Shown here piece by piece: positions 1-8,165 of a DNA stretch of 64,000 bases. Numbering within the stretch: the first letter of the stretch is position 1; every line of letters begins with the position of its first letter. Made by a program: the position numbers and the translations under genes. The notes below the pieces were generated by a model. That model was not told the DNA's origin, did no database searches, and worked only from the letters and a program-made list of their open reading frames with translations. The DNA is from Promicromonospora sukumoe 327MFSha3.1 (GTDB taxonomy: Bacteria; Actinomycetota; Actinomycetes; Actinomycetales; Cellulomonadaceae). Location: NCBI RefSeq assembly GCF_000385135.1, contig NZ_ARQM01000018.1, positions 62,001 to 126,000 of the forward strand. Direction: 5' to 3'.

Positions 1-708
1 ACCGACGGCCAGGTCCGCCGGGGCGACCGTGACGACCTGGTCGCCCTCGACGCGCTCGGCCTCGTCGGGAAGCAGCGCCGCGAGCGAGTCCAGGGCCGAC
101 GTCGTCTGCGCGAGCGAACGCATCTCGATCCAGTGGCCCAGCAGCATGATGACGATCAGGAGGGCCAGCTCCCACCAGAAGTCGAGCTGGTGGTCAAGCA
201 GGCCGAGGCTGGCGCCGAGCGACGCGACGAACGCGACGGTGATCGCGAGCCCGATCAGCAGCATCATCCCGGGCTTGCGGGAGCGCAGCTCGCTGACGGC
301 GCCGGTGAGGAACGGCGAACCGCCCCAGACGTACATGACGGTGCCGAGCACGGGCGGGATGGCGGTGGCCCAGGCGGCGTCGGGCAGCTCGTAGCCGAGG
401 ATCATCGCGAACATGCCGGAGAACGCGACCACCGGGACCGCGAGCACGAGCATGATCCAGAACAGGCGCCGGAACTGGCCGACGTGGTCGCCGTGGCCGG
501 CGTGACCTCCGTGGGCGCCGTGGCCCGCGTGCGCGTCGTGGCCCGTCTGGACGGCGTGGTTCGTGTGCGCCGCGTGCTCGTCGACGAGGGCGCCCTCGTG
601 GGACGCGTGGTCGGGGCCGGAGTGGTGGTGCTCGTGGTGCGCGTGCTCGTGGTCCGTGTCCGGACCGGCCGCGGCGGGTGGTGCGGGGTGCTGGTGTGGC
701 TCGTTCAT
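1..708 (-). CDS. Copper/heavy-metal P-type ATPase, CopB-like (partial, N-terminal part)
   Basis: Only the first 236 codons are in the window; the gene runs off the left edge. The first ~75 residues are extremely His-rich (HEHAHHEHHHS, HAGHGAHGGHAGHGDH), followed by hydrophobic segments and the HWIEMRSLAQTTSALDSLA stretch typical of the region before the actuator domain of CopB-type P1B ATPases. The family exports copper or silver across the cytoplasmic membrane; the catalytic DKTGT and CPH/CPC motifs would lie outside the window. The ATG at 708 has an AGGAG ribosome site 8 bases upstream and a CsoR-like operator (762-780) in front, which supports copper control. The exact metal is not proven. 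Confidence 0.85.
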   Translation of the reverse strand, partial: MNEPHQHPAPPAAAGPDTDHEHAHHEHHHSGPDHASHEGALVDEHAAHTNHAVQTGHDAHAGHGAHGGHAGHGDHVGQFRRLFWIMLVLAVPVVAFSGMFAMILGYELPDAAWATAIPPVLGTVMYVWGGSPFLTGAVSELRSRKPGMMLLIGLAITVAFVASLGASLGLLDHQLDFWWELALLIVIMLLGHWIEMRSLAQTTSALDSLAALLPDEAERVEGDQVVTVAPADLAVG

Positions 709-1029
709 GGATCGCTCCTGGGTTGAGCAGTGCAGGCCCGTACGGGCTGCGCACCTCCATATATACCCCTAGGGGGTATCTTCGTCAAGCGGTTCCCGGC
801 GAGAAGCGCCGGTCGACCACACCTTGCGCCGGAGGTCCCGTCGACGACGGCCGCCGTCACCGGTTCCCGCAGGTCAGAGGCTTGCCAGGATTGTCCGTTC
901 GGACCGAGTGTGACCCAGGTCACTCGACACGTCGGCCGGTCGGCGGCGTCTTACCCGAGTGTGATCCAAGGTCCTGTCCAGCCGGGCGCCCGTGGTGCCC
1001 GATCGTCTTGTCCAACCCCAGGGGGCTGA
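709..1029. other. Divergent intergenic region between metal ATPase and LuxR regulator
   Basis: This 321-base gap has no convincing gene. Besides the copper operator it holds a direct repeat, CCGAGTGTGAYCCA, at 904-917 and 955-968 with one mismatch. The first copy overlaps a TGACC-CA-GGTCA inverted repeat (911-922). The repeats lie 60-130 bases upstream of the LuxR gene and may be its operator; this is inference. Confidence 0.4.
762..780. promoter_or_regulatory. CsoR-type copper operator candidate
   Basis: The palindrome ATACCCCTAGGGGGTAT (763-779) has the TACCC...GGGTA layout of copper-sensing CsoR sites. It sits 54 bases upstream of the His-rich ATPase start and overlaps a TATATA sequence that could serve as its -10. 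The same motif occurs twice in front of copZ (29515-29567). No csoR gene is in the window. Confidence 0.7.
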
Positions 1030-3660
1030 GTGGATAGCGGCATCGTGCTCCCCAGGCCTGCCGTCGAGAAGATGCTCGACCACGCGCTCCGTCCGGGCCG
1101 CTCCGGCATGGTCGTGCTGCGCGGGCCGCGCGGCGCCGGCCGCGGCACGGCCGTGCGGCTCTGGTCGCGCCGGCTGGCTGACGACGGCCGGGTGGTCGTC
1201 CGGGTCGACGTCGGCAGCGGCGACACCGTCGACGGCGCGGCGCTCGCCACGGCCATCCGCGACCGGCTGGCATCGAACACCCTCGACGCCCCCGGCGTCG
1301 AGGAGCTCGCCGCGGCGCTCGACGCCCGGGAGGTCGTGCTGGTCGTCGACCGGCTGGGGCCGGAGTCGGCGGACGCGCTGGTGTTCCTCGACCGGCTGGC
1401 GCGGCGGCTGCGGCGCGGCCGCGTCGTCGCGCTGACGGCGATGCCGTTGCCCGGTCCCGAGCCGACGTTCGACGCCTGGGCGCCGCTGGTCCAGGCGCCG
1501 CGGCCGGCCCGCGAGCCCGCGCACGTCGAGCTCACGCTTCGCGACCTCGCCGTGCGGGCGGGCGAGGCGCAGGCCGCCGCGTCGGCCCTGGACGTGCCGC
1601 TGAGCCGCACGCAGGCGCGGCTGCTGGTCACGGCGACGGCGGGGTGGCCGGGGGTCCTGTTCCCGGTACTGGCCGAGATCGCGCGGGCGAGCGCAGCGGG
1701 CGATGCCGTCACCGACGATCTCGTCGCGAGTGTGGCGGCGGCCCGGCGCGCCGCGTTCCTGCGGGCCGCGCTGCCGGAGGAGGCGATCAGCGTGGTGGTC
1801 GAGGCCAGTCTCGCCCCGCGGTTCAGCCGCACCGAGCTGGCGGCGACCGGCCTGCTCGCCGCGGTCCCGGGCGCGGACACGTTCGTCGACCGGCTGGTGG
1901 AGACCGGCCTGCTGCTCGACGACCCGGCCTCGCCGGACGACGTCCTGGCCGTGGAGCCGCACGCGCGCCGCGCCGTCCTGGACTACGCGCGCGGGCGCGA
2001 CCGTGACGAGCTGCACCTGCGGGCGACCAAGGCGGCCCGGCGCAAGGAACAGGCGCACGACGCGCGGGGCGCGCTGCTGGTCGCCCTCGAGGCGGACGAC
2101 GCCGGGCTGGTCCGCGACCTGCTGCACGGACTGTGGGCCGGGGTGCTGGACGGCCGCGACCCCACGCTGCACGAGGCGCTGTGGAGCGCCGTCTCGGCGG
2201 CCCCGGCGCAGCACGTGCCCCCGGAGCTGCGCACGCTGCTGTCCGTCACCCGACGCTCCCCCGGCCTTGCCGGGGCGCCCGAGCCGCCGGCCCGGCCCGC
2301 CGACCAGCCGGGTGCGCCGGCGCCGTCGCTGACGGTCTTCGGCGCGGCCGCGCGGCTGCGGCGGGCCGGACGCGCGGACGACGCCCTGCGCCTGGCCCGG
2401 GGCTGGCTCCGGACGCCGGGGAGCGCGCCCGCCGTCGCGCGGGTGCTGGTGGGACTGCAGGCCGCGCTGGCCGCGACCGAGGCCGGGCAGCTGCACGAGG
2501 CGCTGCGGCACGCGGAGACGGCGCACCACGACGCGCTCGGCTGCGGCACCCTGCCGCTGGCCGCCGCGGCGGCGGAGCTGGTGGCACTGGTGCACGCGCT
2601 GGACTCCAACGTGCACACCGCGGGCGACTGGTCGGCCGAGGCCGAGGCGCTGCCCGACCCGCCCGTGTGGTGGCGGCACGCCGTGGGCGAGCCGCTCGCG
2701 CTGGCCGCCGCGCTCGCGCGCCTCGAGCGGTTCGACGACGACCTGCCCGAGCACCTCCGGGGCGCCGTACGGTGCTCCGCCCGGTCGGACCTGTGGTTCG
2801 CCGGGCTGCATGTCGAGTCGGTGCTGGCAGTGCTGCGCGGGCAGGAAGAGCTCGCCGTGGACCACCTGCGGGAGGCGCTCGCCCAGCGCGGGCTGGCGCC
2901 GTCCGAGACGGGCCCACCCACCGGCGACCTGCGGATCCCGCCGCTGCTCGCGCTCGACCTGGGGCGGCTGTACCTGGCACTGGGCCGCGGCACGAGCGCG
3001 GCCGTGATCGCCGACGCCCTCACGGCCCAGGCCCCGGCGCGGGCGCTGTTGGACGGCCGGCTGCGGCTCGCGCAGGGCCGGCCGCAGGAGGCGCTGCTGG
3101 CGATCACGGGGGTCCGGTCGGCGCACGAGGGGTCGACGGCGGGCGCGCGGCTGGAGGCGCACCTGCTGGCGGCCGAGGCGCACGACGCACTGCTCGACGC
3201 CGATGCCGGTGTCCGCCAGGTCGACGCCGACGCCGACCGCGACACGGACGTGCGCCGTCAGCTCGCGCACGCCACGGCGCTGTCCCGCCGCGTAGGCGGC
3301 GCGCTGCCCTACTGGTGGGCCGCGCCCGGGGTGCTGCGGTCCCTGGCCCGCTCGGCGCCCGAGCAGGTGCGGCAGATCGCGCAGGTGCTGCGCCGGCGCG
3401 GCACGCCGCGGCCGGTCGAGTTCGTCACGGTGCCCGACCGGCAGCTCGTGGTGCTGCACCGGCTGGCCGACGGGCTGACGTCGACCCAGGTGGCCAAGGA
3501 GGCGTTCGTCTCGCACAACACGGTCAAGACGCAGATCCGGGAGATCTACCGGCGGCTCGGCGTGCACGACCGGGCCGCCGCCCTCCAGCGGGCGCGCGAG
3601 CTGGGGCTGCTGGACCCGATCGTGCGGGCGCGCCTCGGCGCTAGCCCGTCGCGACCGTGA
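1030..3660 (+). CDS. Large LuxR-family transcriptional regulator with degenerate ATPase domain
   Basis: An 876-residue protein with an N-terminal P-loop-like domain, a long helical, Ala/Leu/Arg-rich middle like the TPR-type sensor region of LAL/MalT regulators, and a C-terminal LuxR helix-turn-helix (LADGLTSTQVAKEAFVSHNT...YRRLGVHDRAAAL). The Walker A is GPRGAGRGT at residues 32-40, with Arg where Lys is expected; a Walker-B-like VVLVVDRLG follows. ATP use is therefore doubtful. The start is GTG at 1030, preceded by a G-rich stretch. Its 3' end overlaps the convergent sigma-fusion gene by 20 bases. Targets are unknown; the neighbouring surface and sigma genes are candidates. It resembles the second large regulator at 43510 in layout. 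Confidence 0.85.
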   Translation: MDSGIVLPRPAVEKMLDHALRPGRSGMVVLRGPRGAGRGTAVRLWSRRLADDGRVVVRVDVGSGDTVDGAALATAIRDRLASNTLDAPGVEELAAALDAREVVLVVDRLGPESADALVFLDRLARRLRRGRVVALTAMPLPGPEPTFDAWAPLVQAPRPAREPAHVELTLRDLAVRAGEAQAAASALDVPLSRTQARLLVTATAGWPGVLFPVLAEIARASAAGDAVTDDLVASVAAARRAAFLRAALPEEAISVVVEASLAPRFSRTELAATGLLAAVPGADTFVDRLVETGLLLDDPASPDDVLAVEPHARRAVLDYARGRDRDELHLRATKAARRKEQAHDARGALLVALEADDAGLVRDLLHGLWAGVLDGRDPTLHEALWSAVSAAPAQHVPPELRTLLSVTRRSPGLAGAPEPPARPADQPGAPAPSLTVFGAAARLRRAGRADDALRLARGWLRTPGSAPAVARVLVGLQAALAATEAGQLHEALRHAETAHHDALGCGTLPLAAAAAELVALVHALDSNVHTAGDWSAEAEALPDPPVWWRHAVGEPLALAAALARLERFDDDLPEHLRGAVRCSARSDLWFAGLHVESVLAVLRGQEELAVDHLREALAQRGLAPSETGPPTGDLRIPPLLALDLGRLYLALGRGTSAAVIADALTAQAPARALLDGRLRLAQGRPQEALLAITGVRSAHEGSTAGARLEAHLLAAEAHDALLDADAGVRQVDADADRDTDVRRQLAHATALSRRVGGALPYWWAAPGVLRSLARSAPEQVRQIAQVLRRRGTPRPVEFVTVPDRQLVVLHRLADGLTSTQVAKEAFVSHNTVKTQIREIYRRLGVHDRAAALQRARELGLLDPIVRARLGASPSRP

Positions 3661-6397
3661 CGACGCCCAGGAGGAACGCGTCCCCGTCGGACAGCGCGGC
3701 GAGCTCCGCCCGCGCCGCCGGCAGGGTCGCGGGCCGGAACGGCTTGACGTCCACGCCCAGCGCGTTGGCGTAGGCGGAGCCCCAGGCCGTCGAGTCGAAC
3801 GCGTTGTCGGCCGCGCCCGGCCCGGCCGCTGCGGTGCCGTCCCACCGCAGCGGCACCAGGGGCGTGCCGGCGAGCGCGAACCGGTCCCCCGTGCCCCCAC
3901 GGTCGCCGTCCCAGGCGACGGCGCCGATCCGGGCCGGCGTGCCCGCCCGGCCGGCCACGGTGAAGGCCGCGGAGCCGTCGGCGGTCGAGACGGGCATGAG
4001 GCCGTCGTAGACGATGGCGAGCCCGCCGCTGTCGGCCCCCGTGCCCGCCGGACGGTGGATGACGACCAGCGCCCAGCCGGCGTTCGCGCCGACGCCGCCG
4101 GTGGCGCACACGTCCGCGACGCCCCAGGTGCCCGCTCCGCCGGCGCGCACGAGGGCGGTCACGTCGACGCCCGCCTGGTACCTCCGGCCGGTGCGCTCGA
4201 CCGTCACGTCGTCGCCGTCCCCGACCGTGCGCAGCTCGCCACCCGGCGGCGCGACCCGGACGGGCGCCACCGCGCCGTCGCACACGCCGGACCAGTACAG
4301 CCGCGCCGCGACCACCTCGTGCCCGGCGGGGAGGCCCAGCACGGAGGCCGACGACGTGGTCCCGGTACCGAGGGCGTCCACGGGCGTCATGTCCCACCCG
4401 TTGTTGTCCTGCGCGACGCCGGTCGCGGTGCCGTCCACGACGGCCGCGCACCCCGGGAGCGCCGGGTCGCAGTGCAGCACGGGGGCGCCCACCTGGGTCA
4501 CCTCGACCTGCCCCGTGGCGACGTACCGCGCGGCCAGCAGGCTGGCCCGCACCGGGACCGCGCGGCTCGCCCCGTTGGGCACGACGTCGTCGCCGCGCAC
4601 GTCGAGGCGGACGTCGACGCCGCCCTCGGCGACGTCGGCGCCGACGAGCACCGGCACCAGGAGCGTCGAGGTACGGCGGGCGGCGATCGTGTCCACGGTG
4701 CAGCTCACGCCCGCGCCCGCACCCTCGGCACAGGTCCAGGCGGAGACGGCGCGGGAGCCGCCGGCCGGGTCGAGCTCGACGCCTGCGGGGAGCGTGACGT
4801 CGACCGCCACGGCCGCCGTCGGGCGATCGTCCGGGTTGCTCACGGTGGCACCTAGCACGCCGGGCCGTCCGGGCACCAGGTCGCCCAGGTCGTCGTGCTC
4901 GACCGTGAGCGCGAACGGCTCGGGCGTCGGGGGCGGGGTGGGCGTCGGGGTGGGGTCCGGCGTCGGCGCGGACGTCGGCCGGCCGGTCGGTGTGGCGGTC
5001 GGCTCGGGCGTCGCCGCAGGTCCGGGCTCCGCAGCAGGCTGGGGCTCAGTCTCAGGTCGAGGTTGAGGGTTCGAATCCCGCTGAGGTTCAGGTCGAGGTT
5101 GAGGGCCCGGCGACGGCGCCGGTTCCGGGACGCCTCCGGGCCCGGCGCCGAGCGCGCCGTCCCGGTCGGCGACGTCGTCCTCGACCGGCCCCGTGCCCTC
5201 CGTGGAGCCGCCGAGCCCGCCCGGCCAGGGCAGCCGGTCCGTGCCCGGACCCAGGTCCGCGACCCAGCCCTCCCGCCCGGGCGCGCCCGGGACCGGCAGC
5301 AGCGCGGCCGCCTCCACCACGCCGTCGCCGTCCCCCGCCGCGCCGCCCAGGATGTCGGACGCCGCCACCGTCGTCAGCGTCAGCAGGCAGACGACGACCG
5401 CGGCCCCGAGGAGGGCCGCCCGTCGTGAGCCGCGCGGCCGCGCCCACCACCAGCGCCGCCCGGCCGCGCGCACGCCGCGGCCCCGGCCGGCGGGCCCGCG
5501 ACCGCCGGGCCCACGCCCGCCGGGCCCACGCCCGGCGCTCCCCCGCCCTGCACCCCGCAATCCCGCCCGCGGCGCCGGCGCCGCCTCGTACGACTCGCGC
5601 TCCGGCTCCGCCAGTGCCGCGACCGGCAACCCGAACGGGAGCAGCAGCACGCGCATGCGCCGCTTGAGGTCTCGCATCTGGTCCACGGCCGCGGTGCAGA
5701 ACACGCACCCCAGCACGTGCGCGTCGACACGGTGGTGCACGGGCACGGCCAGCGTCTGCTCGACGTACCGGGCCAGGTGCGGCGCGTAGTCCTCGCACCC
5801 GGGCGCCACGCGGTCCTGGTGGGACTGCAGGTACTCCCGCCGTAGCCGCGCGCGGGCGCGGCGGGCGAGCGACGACACCGCGTTCGGCGAGACGTCCAGC
5901 AGCGGGGCCACCCGGGCGGGGGGCAGGTCGTGCACGTCCAGGTACCAGAGCACCTGGCGCCAGGCCGGCGGCAGGGCCGCGAACGCGTGTCGCACGCGGC
6001 GGTCGTCGTCGGCCAGCAGCACGGGGTCGGGGTCGTGGTGCGGGCGGTCGATCAGCTCCGCCTCGGCGGGCACCGCCCGGCCCTGCGCGCGCAGCACCCC
6101 GATCGCGGTGTTGCGCACCGTGGTCAGCAGATAGGAGCGCACGTTGCTCGACGGGCCGCCGCCGTTGCGCACGGCGGCGAGGAGCGACGTGAAGGCCTCG
6201 GCGACGACGTCGTCGACCGTGGGGCCCGCGCCCACGACGTGCCGGGCGATCCCGGCAGCCGTGCGGTGGTAGCGCTCGTACAGCTCGGCGAACGCCTCGT
6301 CCCGCCCGGAGCGGAGGTCGGCCAGGAGCTGTTCGTCGGACACGGGAGGCGCACCGTCAGGGCGCCGCGCAGGGGTGGAACCGGTCGTCTCGACCAT
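3641..6397 (-). CDS. ECF-type sigma factor fused to anti-sigma-like finger, membrane helix and extracytoplasmic domain
   Basis: A 918-residue protein. Residues ~35-105 are sigma region 2 (AFAELYERYHRTAAGIARHV...RSYLLTTVRNTAIGVL) and ~135-190 region 4 (ALPPAWRQVLWYLDVHDLPP...NAVSSLARRARARLRR). Next comes an HVLGCVFC motif (~226-233), like the HxxxCxxC zinc site of anti-sigma factors. A single membrane segment follows (~320-342, LLGAAVVVCLLTLTTVAA), then a Pro/Glu/Thr linker (~420-490), a DUF11-like beta domain (LTVEHDDLGDLVPGRPG...TLPAGVELDP) and a ~300-residue C-terminal domain with ARLYWSGVC. ATG 6397 is chosen for its GGGGAG site; an upstream in-frame extension lacks family features. A cytoplasmic sigma part tethered to an outside sensor or adhesive part would need proteolysis or conformational release to act. 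Confidence 0.8.
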   Translation of the reverse strand: MVETTGSTPARRPDGAPPVSDEQLLADLRSGRDEAFAELYERYHRTAAGIARHVVGAGPTVDDVVAEAFTSLLAAVRNGGGPSSNVRSYLLTTVRNTAIGVLRAQGRAVPAEAELIDRPHHDPDPVLLADDDRRVRHAFAALPPAWRQVLWYLDVHDLPPARVAPLLDVSPNAVSSLARRARARLRREYLQSHQDRVAPGCEDYAPHLARYVEQTLAVPVHHRVDAHVLGCVFCTAAVDQMRDLKRRMRVLLLPFGLPVAALAEPERESYEAAPAPRAGLRGAGRGSAGRGPGGRGPGGRGPAGRGRGVRAAGRRWWWARPRGSRRAALLGAAVVVCLLTLTTVAASDILGGAAGDGDGVVEAAALLPVPGAPGREGWVADLGPGTDRLPWPGGLGGSTEGTGPVEDDVADRDGALGAGPGGVPEPAPSPGPQPRPEPQRDSNPQPRPETEPQPAAEPGPAATPEPTATPTGRPTSAPTPDPTPTPTPPPTPEPFALTVEHDDLGDLVPGRPGVLGATVSNPDDRPTAAVAVDVTLPAGVELDPAGGSRAVSAWTCAEGAGAGVSCTVDTIAARRTSTLLVPVLVGADVAEGGVDVRLDVRGDDVVPNGASRAVPVRASLLAARYVATGQVEVTQVGAPVLHCDPALPGCAAVVDGTATGVAQDNNGWDMTPVDALGTGTTSSASVLGLPAGHEVVAARLYWSGVCDGAVAPVRVAPPGGELRTVGDGDDVTVERTGRRYQAGVDVTALVRAGGAGTWGVADVCATGGVGANAGWALVVIHRPAGTGADSGGLAIVYDGLMPVSTADGSAAFTVAGRAGTPARIGAVAWDGDRGGTGDRFALAGTPLVPLRWDGTAAAGPGAADNAFDSTAWGSAYANALGVDVKPFRPATLPAARAELAALSDGDAFLLGVVTVATG

Positions 6398-6480
6398 CCG
6401 AAGAGCGCTCCCCTGGCACATCGATGTAGTTGTCCCGTTTGAGTGGAATACTACGGGCAAAAGGGGGTAACTGCGCAGAT

Positions 6481-6506
6481 CACAGGGGTGATCCGGGGGG
6501 TGATCC
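6481..6506. promoter_or_regulatory. Shared upstream motif of the two sigma genes, copy 1
   Basis: A 26-base segment built on two direct GGTGATC units. It lies 84-109 bases upstream of the sigma-fusion start and matches 22 of 26 positions with 8109-8134, upstream of the second sigma gene, in the same orientation relative to the gene. It may be a common operator or promoter element. A third, weaker AGATCCGG unit follows. Confidence 0.5.
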
Positions 6507-6571
6507 GGGCAGATCCGGCCCGTTACCGGTTGCGGCGTCACCACCTGCCTGTGTCACCGTCTAGCCCGGCG

Positions 6572-7333
6572 ATGAACACGAGACCGGCAGGAGACGACGC
6601 ACTCGGCACGCTGTGCGCGCGATGGCGCAGACGCACGGTCGCCGAGGGCTGGCGCATGCCCGAGGACTGGGCGGCGCCCGCCGTCGTGCCGCTCGCGAGC
6701 GCCGTCCTGCACGGGCTGCCCGCCGAGGGGCCGGCCGAGGCGCTCGGCACGGCCCGGGCGATGGCCGACGTCGGCGTCACCGAGGGGCTGCGCGACGTGG
6801 GCGCGCTCTACGACCTGTGCCTGGCGAGCGTGCCGCACTCGGTCACGCTGGCGTTCGCCGCGGGGTGGGAGACAGCGGACACCGCGCCCGACCCGGTGGC
6901 CGCGGCCCGGGGCATGAGCGGGCTGCCGCAGCACACGGAGTTCCTGGCGCGTGCCGCGGACATCTTCGCCGGGATCGACAGCACGCGGGAGGGCGGGTCG
7001 CTGGTGCTGGTGACGATCGACGGCCGCGTGGGCCGGGCGGGCGCGGCGCGGCTCGTGCGGTGGAAGCGCGACGTGCTGCTCGGCGAGGCGGTCCGGACGG
7101 CGTTCGACGCGCGGTACCCCACGGGATACCGCGACGGCGTGGCCGTTGTCCTCGGGCGGTCCGAGCCGGCGGGGCACCTCCTGGCGGACGTCGCCCGCGT
7201 CCGGGCCACGCTGACCGGCCTGGCCCGCAAGAACCCGAGCATCCTGCGGGCGCCGGTGCGCATCACCGTGCGCCCGCTGCCGGAGGACCTGGCCGCCCTG
7301 CGCCGCATGATCGCCGTCGATGACGCCGCCTGA
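6572..7333 (+). CDS. Hypothetical protein between two sigma-factor genes
   Basis: A 253-residue soluble protein with no signal peptide or membrane helix. I do not recognise the family. The N-terminal half is helical (PEDWAAPAVVPLASAVLHGL...). The C-terminal half has alternating strands and helices (SLVLVTIDGRVGRAGAARLV...VAVVLGRSEPAGHLLADV), which faintly recalls a degenerate GGDEF-like fold, but no catalytic motif is visible. It is divergent from the sigma-fusion gene and convergent with the second sigma gene (19 bases apart). ATG 6572 is chosen because residues upstream in frame look non-coding. A role with the sigma factors is inference from position only. Confidence 0.6.
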   Translation: MNTRPAGDDALGTLCARWRRRTVAEGWRMPEDWAAPAVVPLASAVLHGLPAEGPAEALGTARAMADVGVTEGLRDVGALYDLCLASVPHSVTLAFAAGWETADTAPDPVAAARGMSGLPQHTEFLARAADIFAGIDSTREGGSLVLVTIDGRVGRAGAARLVRWKRDVLLGEAVRTAFDARYPTGYRDGVAVVLGRSEPAGHLLADVARVRATLTGLARKNPSILRAPVRITVRPLPEDLAALRRMIAVDDAA

Positions 7334-7352
7334 CGGCGGGGCGCGACCCGGA

Positions 7353-8006
7353 CTAGCCGTGCTCGGGCGCGCCCTGCTCGTGCACGCCGCGCGCCACGAA
7401 CCGGCGGATCGACTCGCGCGCCCGCACGAGCAGGGCCGCCACGGCGTTCTTCGAGATGCCCAGGTCCTGGGCGACCGTGGCGATGGGCACGCCCTCGAAG
7501 ACGGTCATCTGCAGGGCGTACCGCTGCCGCGGCGGGCAGGCCGCCAGGCCCTCGAGCACGTCCCCGAGCTCCATGGCCGACAGGGCCGCCGACGCCGGGT
7601 CGTCCCAGGCGGGCAGGTCGTGCGCCTCGTCGATCACGGTGGTCGGCGGCTGCCGCCGGCGCGACCGGTCCGTGGCGATGTTGCGCACGGTGCGCGCCAC
7701 GTACGTCTTGCCGTGCTCGCGCGGGCCGCGGCCGGCGCGCAGCAGCGACAGGATCCGGACGAACGCCTCGGCGGCGAGGTCGTCGGCATCCGAGTGGCTG
7801 CGGGTGTAGCGGCGGGCCACCTTCAGCGCGTAGGGATAGTGCCGCCGCCAGACCAGGTCGATCGCGACCGTGTCACCGGCCCGCGCCCGGGTGAACAGCT
7901 CGATGTCGGGGAGCTCCTCGGGTTCGTCCCCCGCCTCCGCCGTGTTGCCGCCGCCCTGCATCAGGCCGAGCGCGCGCTGCCAAGCCGCCGTCGTCGTCAC
8001 CGGCAT
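7353..8006 (-). CDS. RNA polymerase sigma factor, sigma-70/ECF family
   Basis: A 217-residue protein with sigma region 2 (DLVWRRHYPYALKVARRYTR, DADDLAAEAFVRILSLL, KTYVARTVRNIATDRSRRR) and region 4 (GLAACPPRQRYALQMTVFEG, VAQDLGISKNAVAALLVRAR). Length and order are normal for ECF sigma factors. ATG 8006 follows an AGGAGGGGA site. No anti-sigma gene is adjacent. The 5' region carries the same 26-base motif as the sigma-fusion gene, so the two may be co-regulated or one may control the other. Confidence 0.85.
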   Translation of the reverse strand: MPVTTTAAWQRALGLMQGGGNTAEAGDEPEELPDIELFTRARAGDTVAIDLVWRRHYPYALKVARRYTRSHSDADDLAAEAFVRILSLLRAGRGPREHGKTYVARTVRNIATDRSRRRQPPTTVIDEAHDLPAWDDPASAALSAMELGDVLEGLAACPPRQRYALQMTVFEGVPIATVAQDLGISKNAVAALLVRARESIRRFVARGVHEQGAPEHG

Positions 8007-8108
8007 CGAAGTCCCCTCCTCGCGATGACGGCCCGCTGGAGCCGGGCCGTCGGCGCACGGGTGTACGCGATGGTGAAGACGCGAGGAGGGGACGTGCGTG
8101 TCGCACGG

Positions 8109-8134
8109 CACAGAGGTGATCGAGGGGGTGATTC
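8109..8134. promoter_or_regulatory. Shared upstream motif of the two sigma genes, copy 2
   Basis: Begins CACAGAGGTGATC and contains a second GGTGAT unit. It matches copy 1 (6481-6506) at 22 of 26 positions and lies 103-128 bases upstream of the second sigma gene. It sits immediately before the end of the convergently placed kup region. Confidence 0.5.
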
Positions 8135-8165
8135 AGCAGGTCAGAGCGGGGTGAGCCCCCTACCG

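Noticed and set aside
874-3900. Long antisense frame opposite the first LuxR gene.
   Set aside because: Arg/Pro/Gly low-complexity translation, no recognisable motif.
5067-5080. GGGTTCGAATCCCG looks exactly like a tRNA T-arm.
   Set aside because: No acceptor, D or anticodon stems around it; it lies in the Pro/Gln-rich linker of the sigma-fusion gene (codes for ...RDSNPQ...).
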